DNA of 64,000 bases, from assembly GCF_025264685.1 (NCBI RefSeq), contig NZ_CP073721.1, positions 7,271,501-7,335,500 on the forward strand, read 5' to 3'. The position numbers and the translations under genes are program-made. This document shows positions 9,438 to 17,816 of this stretch, in pieces. The stretch is from Dactylosporangium roseum (GTDB taxonomy: Bacteria > Actinomycetota > Actinomycetes > Mycobacteriales > Micromonosporaceae). Position 1 is the stretch's first letter; the number at the start of each line of letters is the position of its first letter. The notes under the pieces were generated by a model. The model was given only the letters and a program-made list of their open reading frames with translations. It searched no databases and was not told the origin of the DNA.

Positions 9438-10190
9438 CTAGCTCACCAGCCCGGCGCGGAACGCCGCCGCGACCGCGTGTGCCCGATCACGCGCTCCGAG
9501 CTTCCGGAACAGCCGGCGAGCGTGCGTCTTGACAGTGTCCTCGGAGACAAACAGCTCACGGCCGATCTCGGCGTTGCTCTTCCCGTCCGCCATGCCGCGC
9601 AGGACCTGGAGCTCGCGCTCGGTCAGCTCGACGCGGCGGCGCGGCGGCTCACCCGGCACGTCACCCCGTTGCTGCGGCACCCCGGCCCCGGCGATCCGCG
9701 CGGGCGCGGCCGTCCTGGCGGCGCCGTTGAGCCCGCGGCCGTTCACCGGCAGCACGCCGTTCGCCCCCGCCTGCACGGGTGTGCCGACCCTCACGGGCAG
9801 CATCGGCTCACCGTTGGTACGGACCTGGCTGAGCACCAGCAGGACCGCCTTCGCCAGCGTGGTCACCGGGTCCGCCGTATCGACACGGATCACCGCGCGG
9901 GCGCCGGCCGCGATCGCGGCAGCGGCCGCCCGCGGCTCCTCCGTGCCGAAGAAGACCACCGTCGCGCCGGGCGCCACCGCCAGGACACGGCGGGAGAACT
10001 CCGCACTGTCCGGCCGCGCCAGCGTCGGGTCCGCCAGCACCAGGTCAGCCGGCAGCTCGCTGAGCCGCGCCAGTGCCTCGACCATCGTGACGGCGGTCCG
10101 CACCGCGTGCGCCACTCCGAGCCTCGCCGCGGCAGCGGCGACCGTCTGTGCCGCGACCTGCGTCCGCACACACACCAAAACCGTACGCAC
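9438..10190 (-). CDS. BldM-like LuxR-family response regulator with atypical receiver
   Basis: 250 residues. The C-terminal LuxR-type HTH is very close to Streptomyces BldM: LTERELQVLRGMADGKSNAE, then GRELFVSEDTVKTHARRLFR. The N-terminal receiver-like domain is degenerate: the acidic pair near the start is replaced (VLVCVRTQ), the Asp in DLVLADPTLARP occupies the phosphoacceptor place, and the conserved Lys is not seen (ARAVIRVDT). A low-complexity linker joins the domains. Phosphorylation is therefore doubtful. Start GTG at 10190 chosen over an ATG 33 nt upstream because GAGAGGAG lies 7 nt before it. Divergent from whiD, as expected for the bldM/whiD neighbourhood, but no sigD-type gene separates it from guaB. 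Confidence 0.82.
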   Translation of the reverse strand: MRTVLVCVRTQVAAQTVAAAAARLGVAHAVRTAVTMVEALARLSELPADLVLADPTLARPDSAEFSRRVLAVAPGATVVFFGTEEPRAAAAAIAAGARAVIRVDTADPVTTLAKAVLLVLSQVRTNGEPMLPVRVGTPVQAGANGVLPVNGRGLNGAARTAAPARIAGAGVPQQRGDVPGEPPRRRVELTERELQVLRGMADGKSNAEIGRELFVSEDTVKTHARRLFRKLGARDRAHAVAAAFRAGLVS

Positions 10191-10339
10191 CGTCGTGCTC
10201 CTCTCTCTCAAAGAGAGAAACACGAAATGGCGAGATCTAGACGTGGTTTCGCCGCGATTGGCCTACGAGAAATTGACCGACGGCATGCCGTCACCTGCGG
10301 CGGTCTCGCGCGTTGTACAGAAGTTGTGCGACGCGCGAA

Positions 10340-10360
10340 TTCCAGGCCGCATGCCTGGAA
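10340..10360 (+). promoter_or_regulatory. Perfect inverted repeat abutting the whiD ribosome binding site
   Basis: TTCCAGGC (10340-10347), a 5-nt loop and GCCTGGAA (10353-10360) end exactly where the SD GGAGGAG (10361-10367) begins. It could be an operator or an mRNA hairpin affecting initiation. Confidence 0.5.
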
Positions 10361-10370
10361 GGAGGAGCGA

Positions 10371-10865
10371 ATGACCAATGTGACTCGACTGCCCGGACCG
10401 ATCGCGGACATCTGGGACTGGCAGCGGCTCGGTCTGTGCCGGGGACGGGACAGCGCGCAGTTCTTCCATCCCGACGGCGAGCGCGGTGCGTCCCGCGGCC
10501 GGCGCGAGGCCGCCGCGAAGAGCGTGTGCCGCGCGTGCCCGGTGCGGGCCGAGTGTGCCGCACAGGCCCTGGCCACGCGTGAGCCGTACGGGGTGTGGGG
10601 CGGTTTCACCGAGGGCGAGCGGCTGCGGCTGCTGGCGCTCGGCTGGGAGGACTCGGCCGACCGGCGGCGCAGCCGGGTCGACGTGTCCCGGCTGGAGGCG
10701 AAGCTCGGGCTCCGGCCGTCGCCCATGTCGACCCCGACCGCCGTCGCGCAGCAGCCGTTGCGCTCCGTGCGCGCCGGGTCCACGCACCCGGCCCCCGGTG
10801 TGCCGGCGCAGCGCCGCCCGTCGACGGTGGCGGGGAATCCGAGGTCACGCACAGCCGCCCGCTGA
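10371..10865 (+). CDS. whiD: WhiB-family regulator, WhiD/WhiB3 type
   Basis: 164 residues. WhiB proteins hold a [4Fe-4S] cluster and act with the principal sigma factor; this one matches WhiD of Streptomyces and WhiB3 of Mycobacterium: LPGPIADIWDWQRLGLCRG, FFHPDGERG, and the turn EPYGVWGG. The four cluster Cys are C23, C53, C56 and C62. WhiB3 is about 102 residues, so this protein carries an extra, basic, Pro/Ala-rich tail of about 60 residues. The ATG is preceded by GGAGGAG at 4-5 nt, so the long frame upstream is not part of the gene. Position between the BldM-like gene and groEL supports orthology. Confidence 0.92.
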   Translation: MTNVTRLPGPIADIWDWQRLGLCRGRDSAQFFHPDGERGASRGRREAAAKSVCRACPVRAECAAQALATREPYGVWGGFTEGERLRLLALGWEDSADRRRSRVDVSRLEAKLGLRPSPMSTPTAVAQQPLRSVRAGSTHPAPGVPAQRRPSTVAGNPRSRTAAR

Positions 10866-10970
10866 TTCGTCCGCTCCCCGGTTTCGGGCGCCGATCCCGA
10901 TTTCTCGGCACCTCGGGGTCGTCGCCCGTATTGGTCGATCTGGAAGTCCCGGACCGTTCGGCGTTACCAT

Positions 10971-11034
10971 TCCGACCGGATCCGACCGGATCCGACCGGA
11001 TCCGACCGGATCGGTGTGGATCGGTGCGGATCGG
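10971..11034. repeat. 10-bp tandem repeat array
   Basis: Four perfect copies of TCCGACCGGA (10971-11010) are followed by two and a half variant units (TCGGTGTGGA, TCGGTGCGGA, TCGG). Each unit is a small palindrome (TCCG/CGGA), and neighbouring units can form GGATCC hairpins. The array ends one base before the stop codon of the minus-strand molybdoenzyme and lies between two convergent genes, so it may serve as their terminator. Confidence 0.85.
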
Positions 11035-12543
11035 TTACTTGACGTCGACCTCGATCGTGTGCCAGCCGGTCGCGCCGTCGGGGTCGGGCGGGGTCCGGGA
11101 GTTCGTCTGGGTCTCCCCGCCGTTGTCGGTGGCCCGGACGCTGATGCTGTGTGTGCCCGGCGTGGCGTCCCAGGTCAGCGTCCACTGCCGCCAGGTGTCG
11201 ATCGACGGCACGGCGAGCAGCTCGGCCGTCCGCCACGGGTCGTTGTCGATCTGCACCTCGACCTTCGAGATGCCGCGCCGCTGGGCCCACGCCACCCCGG
11301 CGATCGTGAACCGGCCGGCAGACAGATCGGCGAACGGCCTGGGCGCGTCGATCCGGGACTGGGTCTTGACCGGGCCCTGCCGCGCCCAGCCGCGCTTGAT
11401 CCAGTACGCGTCGAAGTCGGCGAACGACGTGAGCTCGAGTTCGGCGAGCCACTTCGTCGCGGAGACGTAGCCGTAGAGGCCCGGGACCACCATCCGCACC
11501 GGGAAGCCGTGCTCGATCGGCAGCGGCTCGCCGTTCATCGCGATCGCCAGCATCGCGTCGCGCCCGTCGCGCAGCACGGACGTCGGGGTGCCCGCCGTGA
11601 AGCCGTCGACCGAGCGGCTCACGACCTGGTCGGCGCCGGGCTTCGGGCGGACCTCGTCCAGCAGGTCGGCGATGCGGACGCCCTGCCACCTGGCGTTGCC
11701 GACGAGGCCGCCGCCCACGTCGTTCGAGACGCAGGCCAGCGTGATGTACCGCTCGATCATCGGCCGCTTGAGCAGGTCCTCGTAGCTGAGGGTCAGCTCC
11801 TTCTCGACCCGGCCGTGGATCCGCAGGGTCCACTCGGCGGGCGACACCTGCGGCACGACCAACGCCGTGTCGATCAGGTAGAAGTCCTTGTTCGGCGTGA
11901 CGAACGGGGCCAGGCCCGGCACGCCGGCGTCGACGTCCGGCGGGAGCGTCGCGGCCGGCTCCCCGATCGAGGGCAGGCGCACGGCGTCACGCTCGGCCCG
12001 CACCCCGCGGCGGGTCGACCACCAACGGCTCGCGAACCCGATGACCGCCGCGGCCGCGAGGGTGCCACCGGCGGCGCGCAGGAACCGGCGACGCTGCTCG
12101 AAGGTGTATCCGCTCTCGGTCGCCGGCAGGCGCAACAGCCACCCCAGGACCGCCGCGGCGACCAAGGCACCGGCGAGGGTCGGCACGAACGCGTACCACG
12201 GGGCGTTGTGGCGGGTGGCCGCCGCGGCGATGCCGATGGCCGCGAAGACCCCGATGCCGGCGAACCCGACCGCTGAGCGCCGCGTCGCGACCGCGCCGAT
12301 CACGGCGGCGAACCCGGCGAGCAGCACGACCGTCCCGATCAGGAGGGCAAGCTTGTCGTACGTGTAGAAGACGTCGACGGCGAAGTTCTTGACCTCGGCG
12401 GGCACGGAGTCGACGATCACCCCGCCGACGGCGACCAGCGGTGCGGTGGTGGCCCCGGTCAGGATCGCCACCCCTTCGGCAACACCGACGGCCGCGGCCG
12501 CGGCCGCGATCCCGGCGAGTGCGCCGTACCTTCGACTCTTCAC
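11035..12543 (-). CDS. Membrane-anchored molybdopterin oxidoreductase, sulfite-oxidase fold
   Basis: 502 residues. Residues 1-140 hold four hydrophobic segments (about 6-30, 65-87, 93-111, 116-137). A fifth (about 157-173) is preceded by a twin-arginine motif, RRRFLRAAGG at 151-160. The remainder is a sulfite-oxidase/YedY-type Moco domain, with the molybdenum ligand Cys271 in TLACVSNDVGGG, and a C-terminal immunoglobulin-like Mo-co dimerisation domain ending GWHTIEV. The catalytic part should be outside the membrane, folded with cofactor and exported by Tat after Sec inserts the first helices, as described for the comparable Streptomyces molybdoenzyme. Substrate unknown; no cytochrome or Moco gene adjoins. 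Confidence 0.85.
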   Translation of the reverse strand: MKSRRYGALAGIAAAAAAVGVAEGVAILTGATTAPLVAVGGVIVDSVPAEVKNFAVDVFYTYDKLALLIGTVVLLAGFAAVIGAVATRRSAVGFAGIGVFAAIGIAAAATRHNAPWYAFVPTLAGALVAAAVLGWLLRLPATESGYTFEQRRRFLRAAGGTLAAAAVIGFASRWWSTRRGVRAERDAVRLPSIGEPAATLPPDVDAGVPGLAPFVTPNKDFYLIDTALVVPQVSPAEWTLRIHGRVEKELTLSYEDLLKRPMIERYITLACVSNDVGGGLVGNARWQGVRIADLLDEVRPKPGADQVVSRSVDGFTAGTPTSVLRDGRDAMLAIAMNGEPLPIEHGFPVRMVVPGLYGYVSATKWLAELELTSFADFDAYWIKRGWARQGPVKTQSRIDAPRPFADLSAGRFTIAGVAWAQRRGISKVEVQIDNDPWRTAELLAVPSIDTWRQWTLTWDATPGTHSISVRATDNGGETQTNSRTPPDPDGATGWHTIEVDVK

Positions 12544-12620
12544 GCGTCAAGCATGCGGCGGTCCGCCCGACGGCACCAAGACCGGTAATCGATCCCTAGT
12601 CTTTGCGGCGAGCGTACGAA

Positions 12621-12646
12621 GAGGGAGCCCCTCGTGGGGCTCCCTC
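12621..12646. terminator. Strong hairpin downstream of groEL
   Basis: A perfect 11-bp stem (GAGGGAGCCCC at 12621-12631 with GGGGCTCCCTC at 12636-12646) and a 4-nt loop lie 19 nt past the groEL stop. On the minus strand it is followed by TTCG rather than a U-run. Confidence 0.8.
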
Positions 12647-12664
12647 TCGTGGTTCGGGTCGGAA

Positions 12665-14317
<1,653 letters not shown>

Positions 14318-14326
14318 TCAAAGCGA

Positions 14327-14371
14327 CACCGCCCCGGCTGCCTCGCGCCTGCGCACGGGTCCGGGGCGGTG
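14327..14371 (-). terminator. Intercistronic hairpin between groES and groEL
   Basis: CACCGCCCCGG (14327-14337) and CCGGGGCGGTG (14361-14371) form a perfect 11-bp stem with a 23-nt loop in the 92-nt gap. It could be a partial terminator or a processing/stability element that sets the groES:groEL ratio. Confidence 0.65.
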
Positions 14372-14394
14372 GCCACTGCTCTATTTGGTCTTGG

Positions 14395-14703
14395 TCACTT
14401 CTCGATGACCGCGAGGACGTCACGCGCGGAGAGCACAAGGTACTCCTCGCCCGCGTACTTGACCTCGGTGCCGCCGTACTTCGAGTAGATGACCGTGTCG
14501 CCGACCTTCACGTCGATCGGAACCCGGTTGCCCTTGTCGTCGATCCGACCGGGGCCGACCGCGAGGACCGTGCCCTCCTGGGGCTTCTCCTTGGCGGTGT
14601 CCGGAATGACGATGCCCGAGGCGGTGGTCGTCTCAGCCTCGTTGGCCTGGACCAGAATGCGGTCCTCGAGCGGCTTGATCGCAACCTTCGTCGCGGTAGT
14701 CAC
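14395..14703 (-). CDS. groES: Co-chaperonin GroES
   Basis: 102 residues from the preferred start. GroES caps the GroEL ring. Seen: [16 protein letters not shown], the mobile loop [20 protein letters not shown], and [24 protein letters not shown] at 14703 lies 8 nt after AGGAGG, while the ATG two codons upstream (14709) lies only 2 nt after it, so GTG is the better start even though databases often list the ATG form. Two CIRCE elements upstream indicate control by the HrcA heat-shock repressor. First gene of groES-groEL. Confidence 0.95.
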   Translation of the reverse strand: MTTATKVAIKPLEDRILVQANEAETTTASGIVIPDTAKEKPQEGTVLAVGPGRIDDKGNRVPIDVKVGDTVIYSKYGGTEVKYAGEEYLVLSARDVLAVIEK

Positions 14704-14787
14704 GGGCATACCCTCCTGGGGTATTGATGCTTCGCTATCGAGTGCCCGGTGAAGCCGTCGTCGCGGGTGCCGGCTCCGCCGGGTTGG

Positions 14788-14814
14788 CTGGCACCCTCGA
14801 CACGAGAGTGCTAA
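14788..14814. promoter_or_regulatory. CIRCE operator 2 (upstream)
   Basis: CTGGCACCC, 9 nt, GAGTGCTAA: the HrcA inverted repeat TTAGCACTC-N9-GAGTGCTAA with a perfect right half and a weaker left half. Confidence 0.8.
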
Positions 14815-14833
14815 TCGGAGGTTATGCCGCTCG

Positions 14834-14860
14834 CTAGCACTCCGTCAAGGAGAGTGCCAA
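14834..14860. promoter_or_regulatory. CIRCE operator 1
   Basis: CTAGCACTC, 9 nt, GAGTGCCAA: a near-consensus HrcA operator 19 bp from the other one. Two CIRCE sites upstream of groES are usual in actinobacteria. Confidence 0.88.
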
Positions 14861-14899
14861 ACACGCCACGAAATCACCCCACGCCCAACCCTAACGACA

Positions 14900-14979
14900 G
14901 CGTCGATCTTGCAGTTGTGGTGCCTGACAAACCCGGACATCGCGGGAGTGTCATGGCACCACAACTGCAAGATCGACGC
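14900..14979. repeat. 80-bp palindromic repeat, copy R1
   Basis: Two perfect 25-bp arms (14900-14924 and 14955-14979; core ATCTTGCAGTTGTGGTGCC) enclose a 30-nt loop that itself has TGACA/TGTCA at its edges. The loop sequence is shared, inverted, with copy R2. It lies between the CIRCE region of groES and the -10 box of the divergent methyltransferase, 2 bp from that box. Confidence 0.92.
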
Positions 14980-14981
14980 AT

Positions 14982-14987
14982 GATAAT
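14982..14987 (+). promoter_or_regulatory. -10 box GATAAT, leaderless promoter
   Basis: GATAAT ends 6 nt before the GTG start at 14994. The -35 region would fall inside palindrome R1. Confidence 0.5.
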
Positions 14988-14993
14988 TGGGGC

Positions 14994-16202
14994 GTGGAGA
15001 CCGACTATGTCCTTGCGTTCGGTACACCTCCTGGAAGGCAGGCGCTCGAAGCGGCGGCCGGGCTCTCGGGCGGCGATCCGCTGGCGGCGGCGTCGGCGCT
15101 CCGCGCCCGGGGCGTCCCGCCGGCGCTCGCCGCCGCGGCGCTGACCCAGACAGCGTTGCGGCGCAGGGCCACGGGCAAATTCGGCGCGGACGCGGCGGTG
15201 ATGCTGTTCACTCGCGCCGGGCTCGAGCAGGCCACGCGGGCCCCGGTGGCGAACCGCCGGGCGCATCGCCTGGCCGCCGCGGGGGTACGTTCCGTGGCCG
15301 ACCTCGGCTGCGGCATCGGCGCCGACACGATCGCGTTCGCGCGCGCCGGACTGCGAGTCCACGCGGTCGACGCCTCCCCGGTGACGGCGCGGATCGCCGA
15401 GGCCAACGTCCACGCGCTGGATCTTTCGGGAGTCGTACGGGTCGAGGCGCGCGACGCCACCGAAGTCTCCCTCGACGAGGTCGACGCCGTCTTCTGCGAC
15501 CCGGCCCGGCGGACCTCCGGCGGTCGGCGGGTGTTCGACCCGCGCGCGTATTCGCCGCCGTGGGAGTTCGTGGCGGGCCTCGCGGCCCGCGTGCCGCACA
15601 CGGTGCTCAAGCTGGCCCCCGGCATCGACCACGACCTGCTGCCCGACGGCGCCGAGGGCGAGTGGGTCTCCGTCGACGGCGACGTGGTCGAGGCGACGGT
15701 GTGGTGCGGATCACTGGCCGAGGCGCCCCGGCGGGCCACGCTGTTCCGCGGCTCGTCGGTGCACGGACTCACCGGCTCGGGCCTGGCGAAGGCACCGGTC
15801 GGCCCGATCGGCGGATACCTCTACGACCCCGACGGCGCCGTCGTGCGCGCGCACCTCGTCGCGGAGTTCGCCGCGGGCCTCGACCCGGCGGCGAGACTGG
15901 CCGACCCGACGATCGCCTACGTCTTCGCCGACACCCTGGCCGACACGCCGTTCGCCCGCCGGTACGAGGTGCTGGACCGCCTGCCGATCGCCCTCAAGAA
16001 GCTGCGGGCGGCCCTGCGGTCGCTCGACGTCGGCACGCTGACCGTCCTCAAGCGCGGCTCCGCCCTGGACGTCGAGGAGCTGCGCCGGTCGCTGCGACTC
16101 AGCGGCACGCGGCCGGCCGTGCTGGCGCTGACCCGGGTCGCGGGCGAACCGGCCGCGCTGCTGCTCAGAGCAGTGGATGCCCCAGCCGCTGCTGGAGGTT
16201 GA
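14994..16202 (+). CDS. SAM-dependent methyltransferase with THUMP-like domain
   Basis: 402 residues. An N-terminal helical region (TGKFGADAAVMLFTRAGLEQ) leads into a class I methyltransferase domain with motif I VADLGCGIGADTIAFA at 101-116 and motif IV VFCDPARR at 166-173; the DPARR form is typical of this actinobacterial family. The C-terminal part (SLDVGTLTVLKRGSALD) corresponds to the THUMP-like domain of nucleic-acid methyltransferases, so an RNA target is plausible but unproven. GTG start chosen for its leaderless -10 box. The 3' end overlaps the convergent gene by 38 bp. Confidence 0.82.
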   Translation: METDYVLAFGTPPGRQALEAAAGLSGGDPLAAASALRARGVPPALAAAALTQTALRRRATGKFGADAAVMLFTRAGLEQATRAPVANRRAHRLAAAGVRSVADLGCGIGADTIAFARAGLRVHAVDASPVTARIAEANVHALDLSGVVRVEARDATEVSLDEVDAVFCDPARRTSGGRRVFDPRAYSPPWEFVAGLAARVPHTVLKLAPGIDHDLLPDGAEGEWVSVDGDVVEATVWCGSLAEAPRRATLFRGSSVHGLTGSGLAKAPVGPIGGYLYDPDGAVVRAHLVAEFAAGLDPAARLADPTIAYVFADTLADTPFARRYEVLDRLPIALKKLRAALRSLDVGTLTVLKRGSALDVEELRRSLRLSGTRPAVLALTRVAGEPAALLLRAVDAPAAAGG

Positions 16203-16911
16203 TCAGCACGTCCTCGGCCAACTGGTCCGGCTGGCGGCGGCCGAACTGTTCCATGAGGTAGCGGCCGGTGTCGCGGCACATCTCGTACGTGAGGCGGTCG
16301 TGCAGCCAGCGCAGCCACTCCACGATCTCGTTGACGTAGAAGGCGACGCTCTGCTCGGAGTTGCGCTGCCGCCGCTCCTCCACCACCACCCGCAGCGCCG
16401 CCGCCAGCCGCTTGAGCGGGAAGTCGTGCCCGGCGAGCGCGTCGGCGAACACGTCGGCCCGGTGCCTCGGCGTCGTCGGCGCGACGGTCAGCTTCGGGAA
16501 CGGCGGCTCCCCGGCGGTCCAGACCTGGGCGCTGCGCGGCACGAACTCCGGTTCGAGCACGACGTCGACCCGCGAGGCGTGCCCCGGGTCGTCGACGGCG
16601 ACCAGGACCCGGGGCGCGCTCGAGTTGACCTTGGTCACGAACCGCGAGAGCCCGGTGGCCTCCTCGACGCAGAACCGCCCGTCGGGCAGGGTGAGGTTCC
16701 CGTCGAACACCAGCCGCCCCACGCGCGGCCCGGCACCCTGCCACAGCCGCACACGGACCAGCCCGACCTGCGGCCGGGCGGCGACCCGCACGTGGTGCTC
16801 GGTCGCGGTGACCGGCCCGTCGCCGTCGAACACCGCGAGGTCGACGGCGGTCGTGGCGCCCAGGAAGATGTGGCCGTGGCCGAGATGTAGCTGGACGGCA
16901 CCGATCTGCAT
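16165..16911 (-). CDS. Conserved-looking hypothetical protein, 248 aa
   Basis: I do not recognise this family. The protein begins with a strand-rich region (MQIGAVQLHLGHGHIFLGAT) that contains two HxH-like clusters, then a central part (VDVVLEPEFVPRSAQVW), and ends in a helical region with EQSVAFYVNEIVEWLRWLHD and LAEDVLINLQQRL. There is no signal peptide or membrane segment, so it is likely cytoplasmic. Normal codon bias and an ATG start divergent from ybaK support a real gene. Its 3' end overlaps the methyltransferase gene by 38 bp tail to tail. Confidence 0.65.
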   Translation of the reverse strand: MQIGAVQLHLGHGHIFLGATTAVDLAVFDGDGPVTATEHHVRVAARPQVGLVRVRLWQGAGPRVGRLVFDGNLTLPDGRFCVEEATGLSRFVTKVNSSAPRVLVAVDDPGHASRVDVVLEPEFVPRSAQVWTAGEPPFPKLTVAPTTPRHRADVFADALAGHDFPLKRLAAALRVVVEERRQRNSEQSVAFYVNEIVEWLRWLHDRLTYEMCRDTGRYLMEQFGRRQPDQLAEDVLINLQQRLGHPLL

Positions 16912-16916
16912 CTCGC

Positions 16917-16922
16917 TATTGT
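16917..16922 (+). promoter_or_regulatory. -10 box TATTGT, leaderless promoter of ybaK
   Basis: TATTGT ends 6 nt before the GTG at 16929; no SD is present. The divergent gene starts only 17 bp away, so the two promoters must overlap. Confidence 0.6.
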
Positions 16923-16928
16923 GGGCCA

Positions 16929-17408
16929 GTGGCGAGCAAGGGCACTCCGGCGACCGCTCTGTTGACGCGCGCGAAGATCGCGTTCACCCCGCACACGTAT
17001 GAGGTGGACCCCAGAGCCGCCTCCTACGGCGAGGCCGCCGCCGCGGCGCTGGGCGTCGACCCGGCGCGCCTGTTCAAGACGCTGGTGACCACGGTCGACG
17101 GCAAGCTCACCGTGGGTGTGGTCCCGGTGTCGTCGTCACTCGACCTCAAGGCCCTCGCGGCGGCGGTGGGCGGCAAACGCGCCGCGATGGCCGAGCCCGC
17201 GGCCGCCGAGCGCGCCACGGGCTACGTGACCGGTGGCATCTCCCCGGTCGGCCAGCGCTCCCGCCTCCCGATCGTCATCGACAGCTCGGCGTCCACGTTC
17301 GCCACGGTGTTCGTGTCAGGCGGCCGCCGCGGCCTCCAGATCGAACTCGCCCCCGCCGACCTGCTCACGGTGACCGCCGCCCGTTCCGCACACATAACCA
17401 CCCGCTAG
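16929..17408 (+). CDS. ybaK: Cys-tRNA(Pro)/Cys-tRNA(Cys) deacylase, YbaK/EbsC family
   Basis: 159 residues, family length. It hydrolyses cysteine mis-attached to tRNA(Pro), a trans-editing step in translation. Seen: TPATALLTRAKIAFTPHTYE, SYGEAAAAALGVDPARLFKT (with the conserved Lys in FKTLV), VVPVSSSLDLKALAAAVGGK, and GYVTGGISPVGQRSRLPIVI, the hallmark glycine loop. Cytoplasmic. Leaderless start at GTG 16929. Repeat R2 lies 21 bp after its stop. Confidence 0.93.
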   Translation: MASKGTPATALLTRAKIAFTPHTYEVDPRAASYGEAAAAALGVDPARLFKTLVTTVDGKLTVGVVPVSSSLDLKALAAAVGGKRAAMAEPAAAERATGYVTGGISPVGQRSRLPIVIDSSASTFATVFVSGGRRGLQIELAPADLLTVTAARSAHITTR

Positions 17409-17429
17409 CCCCTCCCCCTCCCCTCTCCT

Positions 17430-17509
17430 GCGTTGATCTTGCAGTTGTGGTGCCGCGACACTCCCACGATGTCCGGGTTTGTCAGGCACCACAATTGCAA
17501 GATCAACGC
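17430..17509. repeat. 80-bp palindromic repeat, copy R2
   Basis: Arms 17430-17454 and 17485-17509 differ from perfect pairing by one base (a G-T position). Against R1 both arms changed together (GCGTTGATC/GATCAACGC), a compensatory substitution that keeps the pair. The loop ATGTCCGGGTTTGTCA is the reverse complement of the R1 loop, so this copy is in the opposite orientation. It ends 10 bp before the -10 box of the DUF1707 gene. Confidence 0.92.
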
Positions 17510-17519
17510 GGGAGGGGCC

Positions 17520-17525
17520 TATGCT
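17520..17525 (+). promoter_or_regulatory. -10 box TATGCT, leaderless promoter
   Basis: TATGCT ends 6 nt before GTG 17532, which is the start expected from the family N-terminus (MRASDEDRE). Confidence 0.6.
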
Positions 17526-17531
17526 GAAGCG

Positions 17532-17816
17532 GTGCGCGCCTCCGACGAAGACCGTGAGCGGGTGATCGCGGCCCTGCACCGGCACACCGAGGCCGGGCGG
17601 CTCACGCTCGACGAGTTCGCCGAGCGGGTCGGCACGGTCTATGCGGCGAAGACGATCGACGATCTGCGCGCCGCGACCGTCGACCTTCCCGTCCTCGCGC
17701 CGGTCGCCGCACCGTCCGGCGCCGCCACCAGCAACGAGCGGCAGCTCCTGCTGACCTTCCTCCTCGCGGTCGTCGCGGTCGTGTTAGTCGGCACCGCCTA
17801 CGCGCTCTTCAACTGA
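17532..17816 (+). CDS. DUF1707 domain protein with one membrane helix
   Basis: 94 residues. The DUF1707 (SHOCT-like) domain occupies about 1-55: MRASDEDRERVIAALHRHTE, GRLTLDEFAERVGTVYAAKT and DDLRAATVDLP. It is followed by a C-terminal transmembrane segment (LLLTFLLAVVAVVLVGTAYA). These small membrane proteins are common in actinobacteria and of unknown function. The start is set by the family's MRASD opening and a leaderless -10 box; the frame upstream runs through palindrome R2 and is not coding. Its end overlaps the convergent ABC gene by 33 bp. Confidence 0.85.
   Translation: MRASDEDRERVIAALHRHTEAGRLTLDEFAERVGTVYAAKTIDDLRAATVDLPVLAPVAAPSGAATSNERQLLLTFLLAVVAVVLVGTAYALFN

Noticed and set aside
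10971-11034. 10-bp array as a CRISPR or integration site
   Set aside because: No spacers between units and no integrase or cas gene nearby.
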